Of a stretch of DNA of 64,000 nucleotides, positions 34,904 through 44,136 are shown piece by piece (the stretch's first letter is position 1; every line of letters starts with the position of its first letter). This stretch comes from Planctomycetota bacterium. Lineage in GTDB: Bacteria > Planctomycetota > Planctomycetia > Pirellulales > UBA1268. The position numbers were made by a program, and so were the translations under genes. Under the pieces are notes generated by a model, which was not told the DNA's origin, did no database searches, and saw only the letters and a list, made by a program, of their open reading frames with translations. The DNA lies in the NCBI GenBank assembly GCA_016872555.1, contig VGZO01000020.1:1-64000 (forward strand), given 5' to 3'.

Positions 34904-36118
34904 TCACTGCGGCGCCGGGGCGGAATGGCTCGGTGCGAAGTGCCGGCAGACGGCGGCCACGTAGCGCTGCATGGCGTGATCAGTCGCGTTGGGCAGGGCG
35001 CGCATGGTCGTCGCCTCCGCGCCGGCTGGGGGCTTGTCGCGGCCGCCGACGCGCGCCTTGGCGGCGGCGAATTCCTCGTCCGACAGCGGTGCCGGGCCAT
35101 CGTCGCTCAGCGCCTCGGCGGCAGCGGTGGTGGCACTCGCGCGCATCCGCGGCGGCGTGAACGTCGGCGTGCCGTCGCGGAACCAGACCGTGCTCCCGCC
35201 GCCGCGCAGGCCGGGCACGACCCGCGGCACGATGTCGTCTTCGTTGACGAACCGGAGGTGGCGACCGGAGAGGAGGCGGTTGGCCTCGGCGGCGAACCCC
35301 GGGGCGAGGAGCAGCGGCTGGCCGAACGTCATCACGCCGCGGACCTCGACCTTGCCGAGGCGGACCAGATCGAGCGCGCCGAGGACCGCCATCGCGCCGC
35401 CGAGGCTGTGACCCGTGACCCACACGTGGCGGATCCCGTACCGGGAGAGGATCGTCTGCAGTTGGGGTGCGAGCGACCGGTAGGCCCGGAAAAACCCGCG
35501 ATGGACGGGATCGGCGGGAGCGTCCGCGACCACCGCGTCGAGGTTCGTGAACCAGTCGCCGACGTCGTCGGCGCCGTCGGTCCCCTGGAAGGCGATCACG
35601 GCCTCGTCGCCGGCGATCAGCACGACGCCCTTCGCCGACCCCTCCACCATGGCGACGGACTTGGAAAACCCGAGCCGGCCGGCGCTCTCTTCCCACTCCA
35701 CGGGCGGCTCGTAGACCAGTTCCGCACAGCGCACCAGGTCGGCGGCAGCGGGGAGCGTGTGCGGATCCAGGCTGCTCCACGGCTGTCGCCGGCGCTCGAC
35801 GAGCCCGGCCTGTGCGGCGGGTGGCTTCACCGGCGTGATCGCGCCGCCGCCGCGCGTCTCGGCGGGGAAGAGCAACAGGCCGACGACGAGCGTCGCCGCG
35901 AGCGTGCCGAGGCCGATGGCGCAGACGATCGCCTCGGACGCGAACGGGCGGGGGAGGAGGGCCACTGCTCCGGCGACCATGGCGACGAGCGCCACGACGC
36001 CGCGGAGGCTGAGGAGCGCGCGGCCCACCGCTTCCGCCCACGACGGCCGGGCGGCGACGATCACCGCGCCGACGATGGCGCCGACCAGCGCGGCGAAGAG
36101 CGAAGGGAGTGGCGTCAT
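34904..36118 (-). CDS. Membrane-anchored class 3 lipase
   Basis: 404 residues. Four hydrophobic segments in the first 90 residues (SLFAALVGAIVGAVIVAARP, VVALVAMVAGAVALL, EAIVCAIGLGTLAATLVVGL) anchor a lipase_3 alpha/beta-hydrolase domain. Catalytic signature HVWVTGHSLGGAMAVLGALD gives the nucleophile Ser; FQGTDGADDVGDWFTNLD precedes it; FVNEDDIVPRVVPGL carries the acid, and a His late in the chain (ATDHAMQRY region) is possible. Predicted acyl-ester hydrolase at the membrane. Transcribed away from the DUF2293 remnant. Confidence 0.88.
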   Translation of the reverse strand: MTPLPSLFAALVGAIVGAVIVAARPSWAEAVGRALLSLRGVVALVAMVAGAVALLPRPFASEAIVCAIGLGTLAATLVVGLLLFPAETRGGGAITPVKPPAAQAGLVERRRQPWSSLDPHTLPAAADLVRCAELVYEPPVEWEESAGRLGFSKSVAMVEGSAKGVVLIAGDEAVIAFQGTDGADDVGDWFTNLDAVVADAPADPVHRGFFRAYRSLAPQLQTILSRYGIRHVWVTGHSLGGAMAVLGALDLVRLGKVEVRGVMTFGQPLLLAPGFAAEANRLLSGRHLRFVNEDDIVPRVVPGLRGGGSTVWFRDGTPTFTPPRMRASATTAAAEALSDDGPAPLSDEEFAAAKARVGGRDKPPAGAEATTMRALPNATDHAMQRYVAAVCRHFAPSHSAPAPQ

Positions 36119-36221
36119 CGTGGCAGCTCGGAGTGGCGGCGGAGAGGACGAACGGCAGACGGATTGTGTACTCTCCAGGCCCGATCGTGGGAGAAGCCAG
36201 GGCGCGGAGCCCCGCGAGCGT

Positions 36222-36488
36222 GTAGACCCCGGCACCGTCGCGCGGACCGAGCGGATCCCGATCGAACGCCGGGCGGAGGCGGCCGTGATCGCCTGGATGC
36301 GGCACCGGACGACCGCCTACGACTCGCTGGCGATCCCGCGCGTCCGTGGCAAGCGCCGTGAGGTCCGCCGCGTCCTCGCCGAGCGTTCGCGGGAACTGCT
36401 CGGGCGTTACCGGCGGGGCGAGACGCCGGCGACCGACTGCCCGCTCGCGCTGGCCCTCGCCCCCGGCGACCGCTCACGCAGCGCGTGA
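36222..36488 (+). pseudogene. 3' remnant of a DUF2293 gene
   Basis: The frame from 36222 reads VDPGTVARTERIPIERRAEA, AVIAWMRHRTTAYDSLAIPR, VRGKRREVRRVLAERSRELL, then LGRYRRGE and a stop. From memory this is the conserved C-terminal half of DUF2293 proteins, which normally have a further 100 or more N-terminal residues. Here the upstream DNA is the divergent lipase gene, starting at 36118, so the N-terminal part is gone. A GTG at 36120 could still start a 122-residue product. Unknown function; probably a fossil left by a rearrangement. Confidence 0.6.
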
Positions 36489-36627
36489 GGCAGCGCCGCC
36501 TCGCGCCGGGGTCGGTCGACTCGGTCTCCCGGCGGGGCAGCCTGCGGCAACCTGGCAATCCGGGCGCCTGCCGGAGTCCACTGCGCCACCCGTCGGTTCA
36601 CTTGCTCCTGTCCCGGAGGGCGATGGT

Positions 36628-36636
36628 CGCTACGAT
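36628..36636 (+). promoter_or_regulatory. -10-like element before DUF6268-like gene
   Basis: CGCTACGAT, 63 nt before the start codon of the outer-membrane barrel gene; fits the recurrent GCTAnnnT pattern. Confidence 0.3.
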
Positions 36637-36699
36637 CCCGGGCCGCAGCGCTGCCACGGCGCCGCGTGCGGCGCGGCCGCGCCGCATCCGGGAAGCCTC

Positions 36700-37872
36700 A
36701 TGGTTCCTCACCGACACCGCGGATCCCCGCCTGCCGCGGTCCGACTCCTCGGGGTCAGCCTGGTCCTGGCCACTGTCGGGCTGGCGGCGCGCGGTGAGGT
36801 GGCCTCGGAACCGGCCCCGATGCCGCTCGCTCCGGCAGCGGTCGCGCCGGCTCATCCGCTGCCGCTCCCGCCGGTCGACGACTCGTTCCTCCCGGCGTCG
36901 GTGATCGAACCGCTCGACGCGCTCGACCCCGGCGGCACCGAGGGCAACGACGGCCTTCCTCCGCCGCGGAGCCGCACCAGCGGAAAGCCGGCGCGCCCCG
37001 CGCCGGTGAGCCTGGGGGCGTTCTGGGCACCGGCGGCCGCAGCCTCGGGCCAGCCGGGGGGCGTCGCCCTCAACGCCCAGTTCGCGCGCGTCGGCGTGCC
37101 GCTGGTGCGACCCGTCGAGGGGGAGCCGCTGTGGCTGGCGATCGGCAAGTTCGGCCGGTTGGAATTGGCAGGCGACCTGGTGCTCCCCGATTCGGGAACG
37201 CCGCTGCCCGATCAACTGTGGCTCGTCGAGACCGGCGTCACCCACATCCGCCCGCTGGCCAGCGGTGCGACCGTGGGAGGTACGGTCCTGGTCGGGTCGG
37301 CGAGCGACCGGCCGTTCGCGGCCCTGCGCGACATGACGGCGCTGGCGGTCCTGTTTGCCACGCTGCCGGCGGCCGCCGAGAGCGACGAATGGAACGTCAG
37401 CCTGTTCTATTCCCCGACGTCGCAGCTTCCCTACCCGTTGCCGGGATTGGCCTACGTGTGGCGGCCGAACGCGACCGTCGAGGCGAAGCTGGGACTGCCG
37501 TTCGGCCTCGAGTGGACTCCCGACGACGACTGGAGCCTGTCGCTGGGATACACACCGCTGGTCAACGCCCAGGCGATCCTCCGCCGCCGTCTCGGCGCCG
37601 GCTTCTCCGCGGTCGCGCTGTACCGGACCGACACCGAGATCTACTTCCTCGCCGAACGCGCCGCCGCTGCCGAGCGCTTCTACGTCTTCAACCAGCGCGT
37701 CGCGGTGGGGCTCGAGCGCGCCATGGCGCGCGGGTTCGCCCTGGAGATGACCGCCGACTATCTCTTCGACCGGCTGCTGTTCCAGGGCACCAGTTTCCTC
37801 TCCGGACGCACCGACGTCGTTCCCCTCGCCCCGGGACCGGGGCTGTCGGTGCAACTGTCGTGGCGGCGCTGA
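36700..37872 (+). CDS. DUF6268-like outer-membrane beta-barrel protein
   Basis: 390 residues. Signal peptide with AAVRLLGVSLVLATVGLAAR, a Pro/Ala-rich stretch, then a long region of alternating strands ending in LSVQLSWRR, the terminal aromatic-rich strand expected of a barrel. Typical strand pieces: AIGKFGRLELAGDLVLPDSG, WNVSLFYSPTSQLPYPLPGL, VEAKLGLPFGLEWTPDDDWS, FALEMTADYLFDRLLFQGTS. The set resembles the planctomycete DUF6268 family. Role at the outer membrane unknown; no catalytic site seen. Confidence 0.75.
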   Translation: MVPHRHRGSPPAAVRLLGVSLVLATVGLAARGEVASEPAPMPLAPAAVAPAHPLPLPPVDDSFLPASVIEPLDALDPGGTEGNDGLPPPRSRTSGKPARPAPVSLGAFWAPAAAASGQPGGVALNAQFARVGVPLVRPVEGEPLWLAIGKFGRLELAGDLVLPDSGTPLPDQLWLVETGVTHIRPLASGATVGGTVLVGSASDRPFAALRDMTALAVLFATLPAAAESDEWNVSLFYSPTSQLPYPLPGLAYVWRPNATVEAKLGLPFGLEWTPDDDWSLSLGYTPLVNAQAILRRRLGAGFSAVALYRTDTEIYFLAERAAAAERFYVFNQRVAVGLERAMARGFALEMTADYLFDRLLFQGTSFLSGRTDVVPLAPGPGLSVQLSWRR

Positions 37873-38132
37873 CGCCGCCACCGCCCGGCTTGGGTGGGTT
37901 TGATCCGCGACGTGGCCTACGACGACGGGACGCCGGCGCTTCGACGACACTGCCCCCGTCGCACCGGCAGTCGGCTTGCCTGCTTTTCCCCGCTTGCGCG
38001 GCTTCGCGCGCGGCATGCCCGGGGTGGCGTGACGGCGCTCGCGTGCTTTCCCGCGGACCACCCGGCGGCGTACAGTGACAGCCGTTCGGGGGACGGGGAC
38101 CGGGATTCGCACGACCAACCGGGGGATGAACC

Positions 38133-38411
38133 ATGCGCACGGGAACCGACGATGACGCCGGTGTCGGTCGATCGGACGAAGTGATCCGGGCGATCATCCG
38201 CTTGATGGACAGCGAGAGCGGCGACGGAAGCGACGCGGTGCTCGTCCGGACGATCCGCACGGAGGCGGCGCTCGATCTGGAGGACGACGAGATCCTCTGT
38301 GTCGTGCGCGATGCCGGCGACCACGGCCGGGACGCCAGGTTCGCACTCGACCGGCTGCTGTTCCTCAGCCATGCCGAAGCCAACGGCGGCGGCGGTCCGA
38401 TGCCGCGGTGA
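38133..38411 (+). CDS. Small acidic hypothetical protein
   Basis: 92 residues, not recognised. GGGGGATG lies 4-11 nt before the ATG as a plausible ribosome site, and TACAGT about 60 nt upstream as a possible -10. Composition is acidic (VIRAIIRLMDSESGDGSD, ALDLEDDEILCVVRDAGDHG), likely soluble and helical, with a low-complexity Gly tail. No signal or membrane segment. Third-position GC bias supports real coding. Confidence 0.55.
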   Translation: MRTGTDDDAGVGRSDEVIRAIIRLMDSESGDGSDAVLVRTIRTEAALDLEDDEILCVVRDAGDHGRDARFALDRLLFLSHAEANGGGGPMPR

Positions 38412-38444
38412 GGCACGGCCGGGGAGGCCGATCTCCACGGCCGG

Positions 38445-39881
38445 TCAGGTGTCGCCGAGCAGCGAGCGCCCCTCCCCGAGCGCCGCCAGCAGCGATGCGG
38501 GCAACCCGTCGACGAGCCGCGCCTGGGAGCGGTCGACGAGGGCGTCGAGCACCGTCGCGACGAGGTCGGGGATCGTGACCGCGTCACCGGCCGGCTGGCC
38601 GCCATCGCGCGTCGAACGCCCGTGGACCACTCCCCGGCCGATGCCGCCGCCGTAGAGGAGCAGCGGGGCCAGGCCGCCCCAGTGGTCGCGGCCTCCGGCG
38701 GCGTTGAGCGCGGGGGTCCGTCCCATCTCGCCGCAGCACACGAGCAGGATCCGGTCAGCGAGGCCGCGCGCCTCGCAGTCGTCGATGAACGCCGCGACCG
38801 CGTGGTCGAACGGCGCGCCGACGTAGCCCATCCCCTCGGCGACGGGGGCGTTGTTGACGTCGGCATGCATGTCCCAGACGAAACTCGTCGTCACGGTCAC
38901 GAATCCCGCGCCGCGCTCGCAGAGACGCCGGGCGAGGAGCAGCAGCTTCCCGATCGATTGGCCGTGGTCGGCGTAGTGCTTGTGGTTGTTCCACTTCCGG
39001 TCGATCGCTGCCGGGGCCACCAGCGCCGCGGTGTCGTAGGCGGCGACGGTGCCGGGATCCTCGCGCGACAGGTCGAAGGCGTCGGAGACGCCGCGGAGGA
39101 GGGCGTCGTAGGCGGAGTCGTGGATCGCCGTCGCCCCGCGGACGGCCGCGGCGTCGCGCCACGCGCGGCCGCGGTCGAGCGCCGCGACCAGCGCCCGGCG
39201 GTCGCCGAGCCGCGCCGGATCGACGTGGAGCGTCATGTCGTCCTGGAAGCCGCCACCGGCGCCCGGGACCACCGGCGCGCAGGCCGGGCCGAGGTCGCCG
39301 CTGGCGGCGAAGTCGCCGAACTGCGTGATCGGCGGGCCGGCATCGGCACAGACGGCGTGGGGGAAGAGGGCGAGATTGGTCGGCATCGCGCTGTGGGCGC
39401 GCGTCGCGCCGGCGACGCGCGCGTAGAGGGCGCCGAGATTGGCGCGCCTCGTCGCCGCCCCGACGACCGGCTTGATGTCGTGGTTGCCGTCGCCGGTGGT
39501 GAACGAGCGGACGACGCGGAGGAGGTGGGCCCGGGCGGCGAGCCGCTCGAACGTGGCACCGAACGCCACCCCGGGAATCGCCGTCGACACCAGGCCCGTC
39601 TGGCAGCGGACGTTCGCCGGCCCGTCGGCCTTGGGGTCGAACGACTCCAGCTGCGACGGCCCCCCGTGCATGAACAGGAAGATCACCGACCGGTCGCGGA
39701 GGAGCCCGCGCGGGACGGCGGGGGATTCGGCGGCGATCGCGGTGCGGCCGGGCGAGCCGAGAAGGGCGGCGACGTCGGCCACGCCCGCGGAGACGCCCGT
39801 CAGTCCGGCGCCGCCGACGCGGAGCAGGGCACGGCGGCCGATGCGGCGGCCGCCGGAGGGCGTGGCACCGATCGTGAGCAT
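38445..39881 (-). CDS. DUF1501 protein (lone)
   Basis: 478 residues. Tat signal GGRRIGRRALLRVGGAGLTG with RR at about 15-16, then RSVIFLFMHGGPSQLESFDP and KADGP. Later: LLLVCCGEMGRTPALNAAGG and RDHWGGLAPLLLYGGGIGRG, close to GEFGRTP of other members but with M for F, and KWNNHKHYADHGQSIGK, FVWDMHADVNN in the metal-site area. No DUF1549/1553 gene adjoins; the next gene in the same direction upstream is the GYF protein. A -10-like TAGACT lies about 22 nt before the start. Confidence 0.92.
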   Translation of the reverse strand: MLTIGATPSGGRRIGRRALLRVGGAGLTGVSAGVADVAALLGSPGRTAIAAESPAVPRGLLRDRSVIFLFMHGGPSQLESFDPKADGPANVRCQTGLVSTAIPGVAFGATFERLAARAHLLRVVRSFTTGDGNHDIKPVVGAATRRANLGALYARVAGATRAHSAMPTNLALFPHAVCADAGPPITQFGDFAASGDLGPACAPVVPGAGGGFQDDMTLHVDPARLGDRRALVAALDRGRAWRDAAAVRGATAIHDSAYDALLRGVSDAFDLSREDPGTVAAYDTAALVAPAAIDRKWNNHKHYADHGQSIGKLLLLARRLCERGAGFVTVTTSFVWDMHADVNNAPVAEGMGYVGAPFDHAVAAFIDDCEARGLADRILLVCCGEMGRTPALNAAGGRDHWGGLAPLLLYGGGIGRGVVHGRSTRDGGQPAGDAVTIPDLVATVLDALVDRSQARLVDGLPASLLAALGEGRSLLGDT

Positions 39882-39924
39882 CGCCTGGTCCTCCCCTCGG
39901 CACGAGTCTACCCGGGACCGCCGG

Positions 39925-40503
39925 TCACCGGCCATGCGGCCGCCGGCCACCGGGCCGGGCGCCGCGGTCGCCCGGAGGCGGCCCGGTGCGGAGCCGTTTG
40001 CCGCCGCACAGCACCCGGCGCAATTCGACCACCAGTCCACCGGCCATGAGCACGAGGCCACCGAGCAGGAACACCAGCGCCAGCGGTGTGGGATCGATGA
40101 ACAAAAACGCGATCCCCAGCGCCGCGAGCAAGCTCCCGGCTGCCACGACGACGTGGCGCGGCTGCCATCCGAACGGCAACGTCTCCTCGACGCGCTCGTG
40201 GCGTCGTCGCCGCCGCCGTCGGCGGCGCCCCGACCGGGACGCTGGATCGGGTGGAAGCGGTGGTGGGGGCGCGAGCGAGGCGGCAGGCGGCGGCACCAAC
40301 TGACCGATCGCCTGCTGCAGCATCGAGCCGACCGAGAGGGGAAACAGCCCGTCGATCGCCGCGGCGGGGCGTGGCGGGGAGCCCGGCTGCCAGACCGTGG
40401 CGGTCGGCTGGAGCCAGCCGTCGCGGGCGAGTTTCCGCAGCCGGTCCCACGTCACCGGCCCGTGCCGTTCCTCGGCCTGCGTGTAGAACCAGTCGTCGGC
40501 CAT
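39925..40503 (-). CDS. GYF-domain membrane protein
   Basis: 192 residues. Residues 1-50 are a GYF_2 domain: MADDWFYTQAEERHGPVTWD, LRKLARDGWLQPTATVWQPG. A Pro-rich linker (PPPAASLAPPPPLPPDPASR), a very basic stretch ([17 protein letters not shown]) and two membrane helices near the C-terminus (HVVVAAGSLLAALGIAFLFI, LALVFLLGGLVLMAGGLVVE) follow. Common planctomycete layout; the GYF domain probably binds Pro-rich partners at the membrane. An upstream Met at 40539 is an alternative start. Confidence 0.82.
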   Translation of the reverse strand: MADDWFYTQAEERHGPVTWDRLRKLARDGWLQPTATVWQPGSPPRPAAAIDGLFPLSVGSMLQQAIGQLVPPPAASLAPPPPLPPDPASRSGRRRRRRRRRHERVEETLPFGWQPRHVVVAAGSLLAALGIAFLFIDPTPLALVFLLGGLVLMAGGLVVELRRVLCGGKRLRTGPPPGDRGARPGGRRPHGR

Positions 40504-40684
40504 CGGCTGCTCGTCACCCCGGGGAACGCTCACCCCCATTGAACCCGATCACGGGCGCGGTCGCAGGCCCCACGGCAACGGCGGTGACCGAGCCGGTGGA
40601 TCGCGAATCCAGCGGCTGGTTCGCCGACAGCCTCGTCGCTCTCCCTCCTGCTCGTCGCCGCGTTCGTGCCGGTGGGTTCCCGAG

Positions 40685-41677
40685 TCAATTGACGACGTTG
40701 CGCGGCGGCTGGCCGTCGAGCACGCGGCGGATGTTCGTGCTCCCCTTGATCCGCATATCGGCCAGGCCCTGCTCCGAATAGAAGGCCGCGTGGGGATTGA
40801 CGATCACCCGATCGTGGGCGGCCGTGCCGGGGGTCCGCCAGGCGGCGATCAGCGGGTCGTCGTCGGGAGGGGGCTCCTCCTCGAGGACGTCGAGGGCGGC
40901 GCCGCGGAGCTGCCCGGAGTCGATCGCCGCCAGCACCGCCGCGGCGTCGACGCAGCCGCCGCGGGCGGTGTTGACGAGGAAAGCGCCGCGCGGCAACAGC
41001 GCCAGCGTGCGGGCGTTGACGAGGTGCTGCGTCTCGGCGGAGCGCGGGCAGTGGAGCGAGAGCACCCGGACGCGCGGGAGCAATTCCTCGAGCGAGTCGC
41101 AGCGCGTCACGCCGAGCGCCTTGTCGAGGCCGTCGACGGCGTAGGGGTCGTAAAACGACACCGCCATGCCCACCGCCTTCGCGCGGAGCGCCAGCGCCGT
41201 GCCGATCCGGCCGAGGCCGACGATCCCCAGCCCGATCCCGCGGAGGCGCTCGAGCGGCCGCACCTGCTCGTAGATCCACGGTCCCTGGCGGAGCTGGAGG
41301 CGCGTGTTCATGAACGCCACGCCGCGGGTCATCGTCAGGATCATCGCCAGCGCCGAGTCGGCGACCTCCTCGGTGCCGTAATCGGGGACGTTGGCGACGG
41401 CGATCCCGCGCTCCCGGGCAGCGGCGCGGTCGACGTTGTCGAAGCCGACACCGCAGCGGACGATGATCCGGCAGCGCCCGAGGCGCTCGATCGTGCGCCG
41501 CGAGATCGAAAGGAAGTGGTACATCATGATCGCGTCGGCGTGCTCGATCCGGCCGACGAGCTGGTCCTCGGAGAAGGCCTCGAGGGCGATGACGTCGGCG
41601 CGGTCGCCGAGGATCCGCTCCTCGTGGTCGAGCGGCGGGCGGATGAAGTCGGTGACGACGACCAGCGGGCGGGGCAT
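40685..41677 (-). CDS. D-isomer-specific 2-hydroxyacid dehydrogenase (CtBP-like)
   Basis: 330 residues; NAD-dependent reduction of 2-oxo acids to D-2-hydroxy acids or the reverse. Seen: CGVGFDNVDRAAARERGIAV, YGTEEVADSALAMILTMTRG, the Rossmann signature GIGLGIVGLGRIGTALALRA with acidic residue in SFYDPYA, catalytic Arg in LVNTARGGCVD, Glu in ALDVLEEEPPP, His in VNPHAAFYSEQ. This last form (PHAAFYSE) is typical of CtBP-like family members. GAGGAG lies just before the ATG. Exact substrate unknown. Confidence 0.93.
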   Translation of the reverse strand: MPRPLVVVTDFIRPPLDHEERILGDRADVIALEAFSEDQLVGRIEHADAIMMYHFLSISRRTIERLGRCRIIVRCGVGFDNVDRAAARERGIAVANVPDYGTEEVADSALAMILTMTRGVAFMNTRLQLRQGPWIYEQVRPLERLRGIGLGIVGLGRIGTALALRAKAVGMAVSFYDPYAVDGLDKALGVTRCDSLEELLPRVRVLSLHCPRSAETQHLVNARTLALLPRGAFLVNTARGGCVDAAAVLAAIDSGQLRGAALDVLEEEPPPDDDPLIAAWRTPGTAAHDRVIVNPHAAFYSEQGLADMRIKGSTNIRRVLDGQPPRNVVN

Positions 41678-42257
41678 GCACGCTCCTCGGCGGGTGGTGC
41701 AGGGGCGGTGCCGAGCCGGCCGGCACCCCGTCGGGCGGAGGATACCCGGTCGTCCGCCACCGTGGTGCGGGTGCGCCACTCCTTACCCCAGGCCACGGCA
41801 GCCTGCCACACCCCCCGTGCCGCCGCGGCCGCCGCACCCCTTTGCCTCCACGTCGACGCCACCGAGACGGTCAGCCCGCCACCCCCGCCCCGCGGCACCT
41901 CGTCCCGGCGATCGGCGGTGGACGACGGCGGGAATACCGTGGTGTCCAGGCCGCTCGTGGTGCCGCACCCGATGCCCGACGCCCTCGGCCGTCGAGTGGA
42001 TCGCGGCCATCGCCATCCAGTCGCTCCGTCGATGCGGCGGCTCTGGCCGGCGGGGGAGGATCGCCGTATCGTAGCGGCGGCAGCGACGCCATCGTTCGAT
42101 CCCGGAGGCGTCGATGTCCATTCAGTCACCGGTCCGGACGTGCGTCCGCCCACGTTTCCCCGTGATCAAACCCCCGGGGGTGGTGGATACGTCCCGTCCC
42201 GGCAATACTTGCTCCATGATCAATGGCTGGCATGCCGAACAACGTCGGTGGACCCGG
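41678..42257. other. Intergenic stretch, no supported gene
   Basis: 580 nt between divergent genes. Short open frames on both strands lack recognisable protein features and codon bias. Minus-strand TATCCT at about 41735-41740 may serve the dehydrogenase gene. The region has long C-rich and G-rich runs; nothing else was recognised. Confidence 0.5.
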
Positions 42258-42596
42258 ATGGATGTTCGTCGTTTCCTGCCACTCGCCCTCGGCCTGGCCG
42301 TTCTCGTCGGGTGCGACTCCCGGCCGAAAAACGCCTTCGTCGGTGTCTGGGCCAATGACCGCGAGCGGATCACGATCAAGCCGCGCGGCTTCGGCTCGCG
42401 GCAGATGCAGACCCCCGCCGGCGATCGGCTGTTCACCTGGAAACTCGCGTCCGCCGACCGGATCACGCTCGAGTTCGGCCACTCGGCGGCGACACGCTCG
42501 GTGCTGCAGGGGCAACTCAAGCCTGACGACACGCTGCTGATTACCGAAAACCGCAGCGAGATGACCCTTCGGCGTGTGGCCCCGATCAGCGAGTGA
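42258..42596 (+). CDS. Small lipoprotein
   Basis: 112 residues. Lipoprotein signal RRFLPLALGLAVLVGCDS, lipobox LVGC at residue 19. Mature part: AFVGVWANDRERITIKPRGF, LFTWKLASADRITLEFGHSA, MTLRRVAP, which reads like one small beta-sheet domain (lipocalin/META-like pattern: GVWAND ... L-x-F) of unknown function. Not recognised as a named family. It stands alone; start set by the signal peptide. Confidence 0.7.
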   Translation: MDVRRFLPLALGLAVLVGCDSRPKNAFVGVWANDRERITIKPRGFGSRQMQTPAGDRLFTWKLASADRITLEFGHSAATRSVLQGQLKPDDTLLITENRSEMTLRRVAPISE

Positions 42597-42624
42597 CGGT
42601 CGGACCGGCCGCGGCACGGCCCGT

Positions 42625-44130
42625 CCCCTCGGGCAGGCGCTGCGGATTGCCGGTGGCCTCCGGGCAGCAGTACTTTCCCCGGTGGCGAGGGCATCGCAGC
42701 CGCGGCTCTCGTCCTCGACTTCGGCAAGTGGCACCTCGGCCGTGAACCGTTCTCCGCCCTCGAGCAGGGCTTCGACACCGACGTGCCCCACTGGCCCGGC
42801 CCCGGGCCGGCGGGAAGCTACGTCGCCCCCTGGCGCTTTCCCGGCTTCACTCCCACGGTGCCTGGGGAGCACGTCGAGGACCGGATGGCGCGCGAGGCGG
42901 TCGCCTGGCTGGAGCGGCACCGCCACCGGCCGCTGTTCCTCAACTACTGGGCGTTCAGCGTCCACGCCCCGTTCGACGCCAAGGCGGAGCTCGTCGCCAA
43001 ACACCGCGCCCGCGGCGATCCACGGCAGCCGCAACGGAGCCCGACGTACGCCGCGATGGTCGAGAGTCTCGACGACGCCGTCGGCTTCGTGCTGTCGGCG
43101 TGGGGGGTGGTGGCCGCGGCGGCCGACCTGCCGCGGTTCCACGTGCCCGGCTGCGAGGCGGAGATGGAGACGCTCCACCGCCTGCACGCCCTCCACCACG
43201 ACGGCGCCTTCTCCGCCTGCACGCTCTGGGACGGCTGGCTGCCGCAGGCCACGCTGTGGGCGTCGGCGGAGAAGCGCGCGCAGTACCGGGCGGCGCTGCT
43301 CGCCAAACGGATCGACGACGGGGGTTACGTCTCGATGCAGCAGCACCGCGGCATGGCCCACTCGGCGGGCTGGCCGTTTCCGGCCTGGCAGCAGAGCGCT
43401 GGCGCGGGATTCCACTTCGCCGTCGCCGGCGACCCGTGGGCGGTGCAGATGTTCGGCCTCGCGCCCCTGGCGAACACCGACGGGTGGGAGATCGACGGCG
43501 CCGAGGTGCTCGGCATCGATCCGGCCGTCGGCCTCCGCCTCCGCGCCACCGGCGATCACGTCACGATCGTCGCGCCGCCGTTCCGCTGCGGGACGATCGT
43601 GGCGCCGTTCGCGCGCGTCGAGTGGGGCGGCCGCGGGCTCGGTGCCGGAGCGCGGGCGGGGATGGCGCGGCCCGACCAGGCGGCGGCGATCCTCGATTGG
43701 ATCGACGGGCGGCGCGACGTGGCAGGCGACACGTCGCGCCGCGCCGACATCTACCACTGGCGCTTCGGACCGCGGTCGACGACGAAGCGCAGCGTGGTTC
43801 CGCGAGGTGCAGGGGGAAGGGGGCTACCGCACGTACTACGCCACGCCGGGGCGCGGCACGCTGCAGGGGGGTGGGACCGCCGGCGGTCTCGGCCTCGACG
43901 AGGAGTTCCTCGAGAGCGTGCTCGTACCGCAGGTGATGCTCCAGGGGTTCCTCGGGTTCCGCGCCACCGCGACCGGCTACGAGATCCACCCGCGCCTCCC
44001 GCGCGACTGGCCGGAGCTGACGGTCTCCGGGATCCGCTTCCACGATCGGCTGCTCACCGTCACCGCCCACGCCGACGGGCGCGTCGACGTCGTCGACACG
44101 GGCGCGGCCGAAGGTGGTGCGGCCCGCTGA
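42625..44130 (+). pseudogene. Mosaic remnant: sulfatase fragment joined to glycosidase-like C-terminal fragment
   Basis: Three broken pieces. (1) 42625-42700: [10 protein letters not shown] in one frame, like the helix before the sulfatase GKWHLG motif. (2) From about 42700 in another frame: [20 protein letters not shown] and [20 protein letters not shown], a sulfatase middle without its N-terminal catalytic Cys/Ser part or C-terminal half. (3) From about 43090, without a break: [40 protein letters not shown], then a frame change near 43795 to [60 protein letters not shown]. The last piece resembles the C-terminus of six-hairpin-type glycosidase-like proteins. No continuous reading frame or proper start; a decayed fusion created by deletions. 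Confidence 0.7.
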
Positions 44131-44136
44131 CGCCGT

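Noticed and set aside
36598-38118. Minus-strand 506-codon frame opposite the outer-membrane barrel gene
   Set aside because: Antisense shadow; its basic N-terminal part (38000-38118) has no ribosome site or recognised domain.
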